From: Ehretia macrophylla | Taxonomy: Eukaryota > Streptophyta > Magnoliopsida > Boraginales > Ehretiaceae | NCBI GenBank assembly: GCA_037974665.1 | Contig: CM075764.1 | Coordinates: forward strand, 91,332,825-91,396,824 | Length of the DNA stretch: 64,000 nucleotides | Direction: 5' to 3' | Shown: piece after piece, positions 56,184 through 64,000 of the stretch | How positions within the stretch are numbered: the stretch's first letter is position 1 | Layout of the letters: every line of letters starts with the position of its first letter | Made by a program: the position numbers and the translations under genes | The notes under the pieces: generated by a model | Databases searched by the model: none | What the model saw: only the letters and a program-made list of their open reading frames with translations | What the model was told of the DNA's origin: nothing

Positions 56184-57080
56184 CTAACAGTTGTTTGCTT
56201 TATGGTATAGATAGCCGCATCGATAACAAATGACGGAGGATGATGCCTGGCCTGAGGAGCCTCTGCCACGACCCCTATTATTCCCACGCCCACCGCGTCG
56301 TCCCCGATTGGAGCTACGACCATAGTGGTTGCCACAAGGAGAGGACGACGGAGGCGGTGATTGAGAAGAGTGGCCTGGTGATGTTTGATGTTTTGCCAAA
56401 GAGAGTGAAGCTAATTTGTCCAACAGAGCAAAAGAGGTAGACAATCGCAGCTCATAATCAAAGAATAAGCCACAGACCTCCGCATAGGTGGGACTGACTG
56501 GGCGAGAGTTTATTGCTGCAACTATGGGGTCAAATTTCGAGTTGAGGCCACGGAGAGTCCATAAAACGAGATCATCTTCGTCAACAGGCTTGCCGGCACT
56601 AGAAAGCGCCAAGGCAAGGGATTTAGCGTTGAATATACGCATGAACAGGTTGTGCACCCTTGTTTAAAGATTGCAATTCAGTTTTTAGTTGTTGAATGCG
56701 AGCCCGTGACTGCGACCCATAGAGAATCTCAAAAGTATGCCAGACATCATGCATGGTATGTTTGTCAACCACCTAAGAAAGCACAGTGTCGAAGAGAGAG
56801 ACAAACAACCATCCGAGGACTATCTGATCAAGTCGTTGCTAGGTAGCAACAACATCTGGTGGCGAAGTTGGTTTGACGATGGTGCCATCAAGAAATCCGA
56901 GAAGCCCATGGCAGCGCAGTACTGGATAAATTTGTGTCTTCCATAGTAAAAAATTGGTTCTTCCAAGTTTTACAGATACCTCTTGCAGTATATGCTGAAC
57001 TTAAGGAAGAGAAACAGCGGAAGAAGTGTCAGTGGTGGAGGCAGCGCAGTTCTAGTTTGAGGAGTAGAAGATGTTGCCAT
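56184..57080 (-). pseudogene. gag: gag of the truncated copia
   Basis: ATG at 57078-57080 (MATSSTPQTRTALPPP), several stops to 56660, then an open section 56184-56657: DDLVLWTLRGLNSKFDPIVA, SYxEVCGLF-type block, and a Gly/Arg-rich stretch before the zinc knuckle CYRCGYLYHKANNC. The second Gly-His position of the knuckle is altered (GYLYH). Typical copia gag of the UBN2 type. Confidence 0.8.
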
Positions 57081-57115
57081 TTGAAAAAAAAATAGATGTG
57101 CAAGACAGGATCCCT

Positions 57116-57130
57116 ATGCTTTGTATACCA
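57116..57130 (-). promoter_or_regulatory. Degenerate primer-binding site
   Basis: The minus strand has TGGTATACAAAGCAT directly after the LTR, resembling TGGTATCAGAGCAT with two or three changes. Confidence 0.6.
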
Positions 57131-57311
57131 TGAAAGATTTGGTTTCCTCTGATAATCATCAGGGATCGTATGTATTGCTTTTATAAGTGTATTACAACAT
57201 CTATGTACAAGGTAGTTGATACAACATAGGAGACTAGATTATAGCCACCTAAACTATCTTGAGCAATATTTGAATAACAAGTTAGGATAAGCATACAATT
57301 ATCCCGACACA
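57131..57311 (-). mobile_element. 5' LTR of the truncated copia, 181 bp
   Basis: On the minus strand starts TGTGTCGGGATAATTG at 57311 and ends CAAATCTTTCA at 57131, next to the PBS. A TATA-like tataaaagc lies inside at about 57178-57186. The matching 3' LTR is not in the window. Confidence 0.6.
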
Positions 57312-57402
57312 ATACTGTTGCCTAAGGTGGGTTTAACAAAGACTAGTTCTCTTCTTTTGGCCAATTGATTTATTGTTATTTTCCCAATATTTTTTTACTT
57401 TT

Positions 57403-58081
57403 TTATTTTTGGTCAAAGAGTCTAATATGGTCGTCTACATCTCTTTCAATATACAGAGTCTCCCGCAATGAACAGCCAGATATAAGCTTACGAACAGATT
57501 TATCACTTTGGTAAATCACTGATTCAAGATAAAGGGTTTTGAGATTCGGAAGACAAACCAACCTTGGTACATTGAGACTCACGACACCGCGTAAAAGAAG
57601 AACCTCTAGTGTCTTACAAGTGAAAAGACTACAAGGCAATTGAATGAATGGATCAGAGTTGAAGGAAGTTTCCAAAAAATCAAGCACTTTAACTTTCCGA
57701 GCAACTGCAGCAGCTATCCAGGTAGTAACATCATACAACTCACAATATTCCTTGATCTCAATAGAAAACTTTTCTATGGTTTGCTGATTAAGGAGTATTA
57801 AAACCATGTTAACAAAATGTGAAAACTTTTTGATGGTGTTATAATTGAAATTGAGATTACGGATATTTTTCCAAAGGAATTTCCATTTTTTTTTATAGCA
57901 AGTTGGTGGCCACAGCTTCCTCAATTGGAAGAAATGAGAGAATGTGACAACGAATCGATTCTGGCAAGTTGCTTAGCCTATCAACTACATATTCTAGCCT
58001 TTGAAACCTTGGGGATACACCTTCAAGGTTAGGAACTTTTACAGAAAGATCAAATGATATGATCATGCATGCACAGATCAA
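57403..58081 (-). pseudogene. F-box copy D (F-box/LRR), truncated and chimeric
   Basis: The F-box part (VDRLSNLPESIRCHILSFLP, IEEAVATNLL) and the LRR part (KKKWKFLWKNIRNLNFNYNT, WIAAAVARKVKVLDFLETSF, LPCSLFTCKTLEVLLLRGVV, LVCLPNLKTLYLESVI) are in different frames, separated by a slip in a T-run at 57888-57895. The gene stops after RDVDDHI where copy B continues. Its 5' side is not the normal start region. It runs into sequence (NLEGVSPRFQRLEY, 57985-58060) that in copies A and B lies downstream of the gene, so the copy is a rearranged fusion. Confidence 0.75.
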
Positions 58082-58243
58082 TATAGATAGAGTAATACAT
58101 GAAGTAAAGCACTAAAGCAGTGAAGATCCTGATAGATGTCGACATTTATTTCAAGCATGCTGTAAAGATCTTGATAGATATCATATTCAACATCTTGTAA
58201 AATGTATACCAATTATCAAATATCCTTTTTATTAAGTGAAACT

Positions 58244-59011
58244 TGTTGGGAGGAAACCCGAAATTAAAGCACAAACAACAAATGCACAGTGGAAATAACA
58301 CCCTCCCACCTTGTATAAACCTGTTAGGAAGCAACAAATAGAGCCAATAACAATATGCACAAATCTGAAAATTCCAGAAAATAGAGCAATACCAAGATTT
58401 TAACTTGGAAAACCTCCCCAACGTGGAAAGTAAAAACCACGGGACCGTAGTCCACCCAAAAATTTTCACTATCAACAAATAATGGGTACAAAAAAGTCTT
58501 CTTTAGCTACAACTAGAGGCATACACAATACATTTACTAAGAATGACATATTCTTGCAAACATTGCATCAACAAAAGAGATTAAACCAAGAAATAGGAAC
58601 GAAATCACCAAAAACATCGTCACTGTTCACGTTAGAAAAACGGGCTATAAAGAGCTCCAAATCTGATTCCACCGTTCAAATTGAAGACCCAAGAGTTGTG
58701 AACATGCACGCAAAATTGCAGCTCAATCGGACCACAAATGACCTTCCAATCGTCGACTTGATGAAGATGGCACAGGCTGAAATTTTTGCTCTCTTTCTCA
58801 CTATTTTTCTCTCTCTGTTTCTTTTTCTCTCTCTCTCTCTCGTTCACTCACTCTCTCTTTTTCAAAACAAGTGACAGACCAGGTCTGTCCATTTCATTCT
58901 TTTTTTTTTGTTTATGGTTTTTCTCCTTTTTTTTGTTTCTTTTCTTTTGGTCAAAAAGCAAAAGCAAAAGAAAAAATAATTACCAACCCACATGGGTTGG
59001 TCTACACAACA
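58244..59011 (-). mobile_element. 3' LTR of the complete copia
   Basis: 768 bp; on the minus strand TGTTGTGTAGACC to CTCCCAACA. A purine tract (ggtgggggagttt on the minus strand, 59012-59026) precedes it. A (TC)n-rich stretch (58790-58860) and a long T-rich run (58900-58950) are shared with the other LTR. Confidence 0.85.
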
Positions 59012-59026
59012 AACTCCCCCACCAAC

Positions 59027-59400
59027 TCATGTAGGTGGGTCAATCAACCCGGCAACCAAACGACATATCTCAAGCTTCTCTCTTGGCAACGCCTTCGTCA
59101 ACATATCAGAGCCATTATCATTTGTGTAAACTTTTTCAAGTTTCAACAACTTTGAATTCAAAACATCCCTGATCCAATGGTACCTCACATCAATATGTTT
59201 TGATCTTGAATGAAATGAAGAATTCTCACCAAGATGTATTGTACTCTGATTGTCGTGATACAAGACATAATCATCTTGCTCAAACCCAAGTTCTTCCAGA
59301 AACTTTTTCATTCATAGCAACTCCTTGCATGCTTCAGTTGCTGCGATGAACTCCGCTTCAGTAGTGGAAAGGGCAACACACTTTTGCAATCCTGATTGCT
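59027..59400 (-). pseudogene. pol: RNase H end of the complete copia
   Basis: LGFEQDDYVLYHDNQSTIHL (catalytic Asp), HSRSKHIDVRYHWIRDVL and NGSDMLTKALPREKLEICRL are the standard end of copia pol, 59311-59027. Upstream (59400-59320) the STTEAEFIAATEACKEL-like block is present with a frame change. Confidence 0.8.
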
Positions 59401-60621
59401 ATGCCACAGCTCCCTCTGCAAAGGTAATCAAATAACCCAAAGTATACTTACGAGTATCAACATCTCTAGCCATATCAGTATCTGTGTAACCCACAAGCAT
59501 AGGCTTCTCACATCCAAAGCAAAGTCTCAATTTAGATGTGCCTCAAAGATATCTTATAATCCACTTCACTGCATTCCAGTGTTCTCTCCCAGGATTTGAG
59601 AGAAAACGACTTACCCTACCAACTGCATGTGCTATGTCTGGCCGTGTACAAACCATAGCATACATCAAACTTCCCACTGTTGCAGAATATGGAACATTCT
59701 GCATATCTTTTTTTTTTCATCTGTGGAAGGACACTGTTGAACATTTAGCTTAAAGTGAGTAGCAAGAGACTTTAGCTTTATCCATGTTGAAATTTTGAAG
59801 TACTTTCTCGATGTACTTTTCCTGCGACAGATACATCTTTTTGCCATTTTTGTCTCGCTTGCTTCTCATGCCAAGAATTTGCTTTGCTGGTCCTCAGTCT
59901 TTCATAGCAAAAAACTTGTTCAACTGTTTCTTCAACCTGTCAATTCCTTAAGAATTCCTGCCAACAATCAACATATCATCAACATATAGCAACAGGATAA
60001 TAAAATCATCATCATAGAATTTTTGAGTAAAAGCACAATGGTCCGAAGAAGTTTTCATGTAGCCTTGCTCCCCCATAACACAAACTTCTTATACCATTGT
60101 CGAAGTAGTTGTTTCAAGCCATAAAGACTTTTCTTCAGTTTACACACGTAATCCTCTTTTCTTTTTTCTTTGAACCCCTCCGGTTGCTCCATATAAATTT
60201 CTTCCTTCAACTCACTGTGAAGAAAAATAGTTTTCACATCCATTTGCTCGATCTCCAGATCAAGACTAGCAGCCAAACCCAGAACAACTCGAATGGATGA
60301 CATCTTCACAACTAGAGAGAAAATCTCATCAAAGTCAACACCCTTTCTCTGACTGAACCCTTTCACAACCAGTCTTGCGTTGTATCGTGGCTGTGAAGTA
60401 TTTTCTTGTTGCTTTAACCTGTAAACCCATTTGTTTTTCAAAGCTCTTTTGCCTTTAGGCAACTTCACCAACTCAAATGTGCAATTTTCATGCAAAGATT
60501 TCATCTCATCTTGCATGGCTTCCATCCACTCATTTTTATGTTTATCATCCATAACTTCTTCAAAACTTTTAGGTTCACCTCCATCTGTCAATAAAATATA
60601 CTCATCAGAAGAGTATCTCAT
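59401..60621 (-). pseudogene. pol: Reverse transcriptase of the complete copia
   Basis: The open section 60055-60621 has KNEWMEAMQDEMKSLHENCT, then KWVYRLKQQENTSQPRYNAR, LVVKGFSQRKGVDFDEIFSL, LEIEQMDVKTIFLHSELKEE (DVKTAFL in relatives) and YMEQPEGF. After stops and frame changes the catalytic YVDDML is at about 59968-59985, followed by the GTRYLK/MYAMVCTRPDIAHA region near 59650. RT would copy element RNA. Confidence 0.85.
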
Positions 60622-60765
60622 GGAAGGTTGTCTGTCTCTAACGGATCTCCTGAGTGGAACTGTTGGTGGAGTCTCAGGCTGACTATCATCATCACCTACC
60701 TCAACCTGTGTAGGACTTTCTACTTGATCATCATCAGAGAAATTACCTTGATCATCATCTTCAAC

Positions 60766-61697
60766 CTACTCTGTTGTTGGTGGCGTTGAAGGCACTATAT
60801 CAAGATCAACCAATTCATCTAACTGTGGGGGTAACTCTTTCTCTACTTTGCCAATGTCCTGAATTGTTTGATCCTCCACAAATACAACATCTCTGCTCTT
60901 GACAATTTTCTTCTCAACTGGATCATATAGCCTGTAACCAAATTCATCAAAGCCATAACCGACAAATATACATTGTCGTGTCTTCATATCAAGTTTGGAC
61001 CTTTTATCCTTTGGAATGTGTACAAACGCCTTGCATCCAACGACTCATAAATGATCATAAGAAACTTTTTTCCCTGTCCAAACTCTGTTAGGAACATCAA
61101 GCTTTAAATGAATACATGGTGAGAGATTCTACAAATGAACAACTGTACTCAAAGCCTCACCCTAGAATGAATGTGGTAGATTTGCATGTGAAAGCAAACA
61201 TCTTACCTTTTCAATCAAAGTTCTATTCATTCTCTCAGCAACACCATTCAACTGTGGTGTCTTTGGTAGTGTCTTTTGATGCCTGATACTTTGATCCCTG
61301 CAATACCTGTCAAATGGACTACAATATTCACCTCCATTATCTGTACGGATGCATTTCAACTTTTTTCCTGTTTCTCTTTCAACAGATGCCTGAAACTGCT
61401 TGAATACATCCAACACTTGATCTTTAACTACAAGGTATAAGCTCAAGTCTTCCTGGAGTGGTTATCAATAAACGTCACAAAGTAAAGAGAACCACCAAGT
61501 GTTTTAATTTTCATCGGACCACATACATCCGAATGTACCAACTCAAGTATATTTTCCTTCCTAGAAGGTGGATGACTCTGGAAAGAAACTCTGTTCTTCT
61601 TTCCTGCAAAGCAATGATCACATTTTCTCATATGTGGATTTGTTAGTCCCGATAAAATTTTCTTCTTGGATAAAACTGAAATTCCCTTCTCACTCAT
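60766..61697 (-). pseudogene. pol: Integrase of the complete copia
   Basis: Zinc-binding end MRKCDHCFAGKKNRVSFQSH, core LELVHSDVCGPMKIKTLGGS (Asp), LKCIRTDNGGEYCSPFDRYC (Asp), PQLNGVAERMNRTLIEKVRC (Glu), and C-terminal KTRQCIFVGYGFDEFGYRLY with VKSRDVVFVEDQ. The catalytic triad is intact. A frameshift near 61445 and stops near 61160-60990 break the frame. Confidence 0.85.
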
Positions 61698-61981
61698 GTG
61701 ACCCAGTCTTTTGTGCTACAACTCTGTTGCATCTTCATTCTTCACTGCATTAACAATGCTCCTGGAAACCTTTGAGTTCATCAAATACAAAGTTGAGCAT
61801 TTCTTACCTCTGGCTACAACCATAGAGCCCCTTGTAAATTTCCATTGACTATTACTGAAGGTATTGAGAAAACCTTCATCATCAGTCTACCTACAGAGAT
61901 CAAATTCAATCGAATGTCATGAACATGTTTCACATCTTTAAGGATTAATTTGTCGCCATTTTTGGTCTCTAAACAAACATC

Positions 61982-62818
61982 TCATGTACTGATAATTTTG
62001 GAGACACCATCATTACCCATTTTTACAACTCCAAAATAACCAACTGTATAAGACATAAAAAAGTCCTTTCGAGAAGTAGCATGAATAGAAGCACTACTGT
62101 CAATCACCCAACATGTATCATGACATGCAAGATTAATAACATCACTGTCATATTTAATGAAAAACTCCTGTGTAGTGGTAGCAACTCGATCTTTACCACT
62201 ATCATCATAGTTCTTCTTATCATTATCTTTGTTTTTATTTTCATTTTGTAATATTCTGCAAAATATCTTGATATGAGCCATTTTTCCACAGTGATGACAT
62301 TTGACATTACTGTACTTCCCTCTTGACTTGCTTCTACTACTTCCTTTATTTCCCGAACCCTTTTGCTTATTCCTTCCCATAGATTCAGTAACCAAAGCAT
62401 CTGACTCTGAAGAAGAATTTTGTGACTTTCTTCTAGCTTCTTCACTTAAAACTCTACTTTTAGCTAGATTCAAAGTGATTCCACCATCTGGGGTTGAGTT
62501 ACACAATGATATTCTAAATGTCTCCAATGTGTCCGGTAAAGTATCAAGAAGTGATAACCCCTTAAGTTCATCATCCAATTTAATTCCAGTGGCAGCTAAC
62601 TGATTTATAATTCCAAGATATTCATTTACATGATCAGTTATAGGAGTTTTATCTCGGTATCTCAAACCTATCAATTGTTTTATCAAAAACAACTTGTTGC
62701 TCCCACACTTTTGTGCATATAATTCTTCAAGTTTGTTCCATAATGTGCGTGCATGTGTTTCTTCACTAATGTGGTTCATCACATTATCATCTACCCATGT
62801 CTTGATATAACCACACAC
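61982..62818 (-). pseudogene. gag: gag and protease start of the complete copia
   Basis: 279 open codons: HISEETHARTLWNKLEELYA, NKLFLIKQLIGLRYRDKTPI, DELKGLSLLDTLPDTLETFR (UBN2-type gag), a Lys/Ser-rich basic stretch, the zinc knuckle CHHCGKMAHIKIFC, then the protease site CWVIDSSASIHATSRKDFF, where the usual DSGA is DSSA. The true gag start lies upstream near 62985 (minus-strand ATGGAAGTTAATAC) with a stop between. Confidence 0.8.
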
Positions 62819-63013
62819 TTGCTTGTGAAATAATTAACATTCTTCATCAATTTTATTGTTGGATTTTTCAGTAGTAAACACCGGTAGATAATAATCTTTC
62901 ACATACAACAAGTCTTCTATTTTTCTTTTCCACATGGCATAATTCAAACCATTCAAAAATATCATTCTACTTGTATTAACTTCCATTGTTTACACAAGAA
63001 AACAATTCAATAA

Positions 63014-63031
63014 CCAAGCTCTGAGGCCACT
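63014..63031 (-). promoter_or_regulatory. Primer-binding site of the complete copia
   Basis: The minus strand reads TGGCCTCAGAGCTTGGTT directly after the LTR end at 63032, close to the Met-tRNA type TGGTATCAGAGC with two differences. Confidence 0.7.
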
Positions 63032-63788
63032 TGGTTTGGAGGAAACTCGAAATCAAAGCACAAACAACAAATGCACAGCGGAAATAATACCCTCCTACCT
63101 TGTATAAACCTGTTAGGAAGCAACAAATAAATCCAATAACAATATGCACAAATCTTACAATTCCAGAAAATAGAGCAACACTAAGATTTTAACGTAGAAA
63201 ACCTCTCCAATGTGGAGAGTAAAAACCATGGGACCGTAGTCCACCCAAAAACTTCTACTATCAATAAATAATGGGTACAAGAGAGTCTTTTCTAACTACA
63301 ACTAGAGACATACACAATACATTTACCAAGAATAACATATTCTTGCAAACATTGCATCAACAAAAGAGATTAAACCAAAAAGTATGAAAGAAATCACCAA
63401 AAATGTCATCATTGTTCACGTCAGAAAAACGGGCTATAGAGAGCTCCAAATCTAATCTCCACCGTTAGATTGAAGACCCAAGAGTTGTGAATATGCACGC
63501 AAAATTTCAGCTCAATCGGACTACTAATGACCTTCCGACCGTCGACTTGATTAAAATGGCGCAGACTGAAATTTTTGTTCTCTTTCTCACTATTTTTCTC
63601 TCTCTGTTTCTTTCTCTCTCTCTTTCTTTTTCAAAGTAAGTGTTGCTGGTCTGTCCATTCTATTCTTTTTTTTTGTTTATTGTTTTTCTCTTTTTTTGTT
63701 TTCTTTTCTTTTGGTCAAAAAACAAAAACAAAAACAAAAGCAAAAGCAAAAAATAATTACCAACCCACATAAGTTGGTCCACACAACA
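63032..63788 (-). mobile_element. 5' LTR of the complete copia
   Basis: 757 bp; on the minus strand TGTTGTGTGGACC to CTCCAAACCA. Collinear with the LTR at 58244-59011 with many substitutions and short indels, so the insertion is not recent. Confidence 0.85.
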
Positions 63789-63793
63789 AAACT

Positions 63794-64000
63794 TACAGAC
63801 AATGTATAAGTATCTTAGCTTCCAAACATATTAATCAGGACACACTTTTAAATCATAATAACATATCGAAAATTAGATAGCAAATAATGTATCGCTGCAG
63901 AAGTCAAAATATGCAACTTGTGAACAGATGCAAATGATACCAAAAATTAATTTTTGGCCGTCTGGATCAACATATATCTAGTCAACTTATTACGCATCTA
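63794..64000. repeat. F-box copy D downstream flank, continued
   Basis: Continues the sequence broken at 58243. 'cttacagac...tccaaacatattaatcagga' to 'ctgcagaagtcaaaatatgcaac' matches 36470-36570 and 35200-35300. No gene. Confidence 0.7.

Larger units (their letters stand above)
54617..57311 (-). mobile_element. Truncated Ty1/copia element (Ale-like)
   Basis: A short 5' LTR (57131-57311), PBS, gag, protease and integrase are on the minus strand. Reverse transcriptase, RNase H and the 3' LTR are absent; sequence left of about 54740 is not recognisable. Integrase before the missing RT gives the copia order. The short LTR and the gag type suggest the Ale lineage (inference). Confidence 0.75.
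58244..63788 (-). mobile_element. Ty1/copia element, structurally complete, inactive
   Basis: LTRs at 58244-59011 and 63032-63788, PBS, gag, protease, integrase, RT and RNase H on the minus strand. The perfect 5 bp duplication aaact flanks it (58239-58243; 63789-63793). It split the F-box copy D downstream flank, which resumes at 63794. Domain order and gag type suggest the Tork/Tnt1-like side of copia (inference). Several frameshifts and stops. Confidence 0.9.

Overview
This is a repeat-rich stretch of plant nuclear DNA. The evidence is nested LTR retrotransposons of plant lineages (chromodomain Ty3/gypsy, a Tat-type gypsy with two RNase H domains, several Ty1/copia), a TRIM, MITE-like elements and one small F-box/LRR/FBD gene family with plant-type introns. 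A eudicot is likely, but nothing fixes the species. There are no bacterial features, tRNA, rRNA or CRISPR. The only long gene-like ORF not belonging to a transposon is exon 1 of an F-box gene.

Layout: 1-6233 is a rearranged chromovirus-like gypsy element. Its 3' ends meet head-to-head in a ~1.56 kb palindrome, followed by a + LTR, a - strand gag remnant and a - LTR. 6234-9900 is F-box copy A (pseudogene). 10336-24555 is a complete but dead chromodomain gypsy with LTRs, PBS, gag, protease, RT, RNase H, integrase and PPT. Its integrase is split by a solo LTR (16827-22173), which itself carries another solo LTR (18228-21095). 24556-34280 holds a possible 1.2 kb terminal-inverted-repeat element, a 4.18 kb solo LTR, a 398 bp TRIM, a copia LTR with a decayed pol end, and a MITE-like hairpin. 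34281-44090 is F-box copy B (exon 1 open, exons 2 and 3 each with one nonsense codon, a solo LTR in intron 1), a MITE-like element, and an orphan exon 2 (copy C). 44317-54112 is a Tat-type gypsy on the - strand. On its opposite strand it carries an accessory gene for which I can build an in-phase three-exon model of about 718 codons with its own TATA box. 54280-57311 is a truncated copia with a MITE in or beside it. 57403-58243 is F-box copy D, whose 3' flank is split by a 5.5 kb copia element (58244-63788). The flank resumes at 63794.

The retrotransposons are degenerate. Where a stop codon lies in a recognisable motif it is nearly always explained by one C-to-T or G-to-A transition (CAG/CAA/CGA/TGG to a stop), which fits decay of methylated, silenced DNA. 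Exact 5 bp target-site duplications give the insertion order and show that four elements have collapsed to solo LTRs. The two observations most worth follow-up are the spliced antisense gene of the Tat element and the large palindrome, which could produce hairpin RNA. All calls are from reading the sequence; no database search was run.
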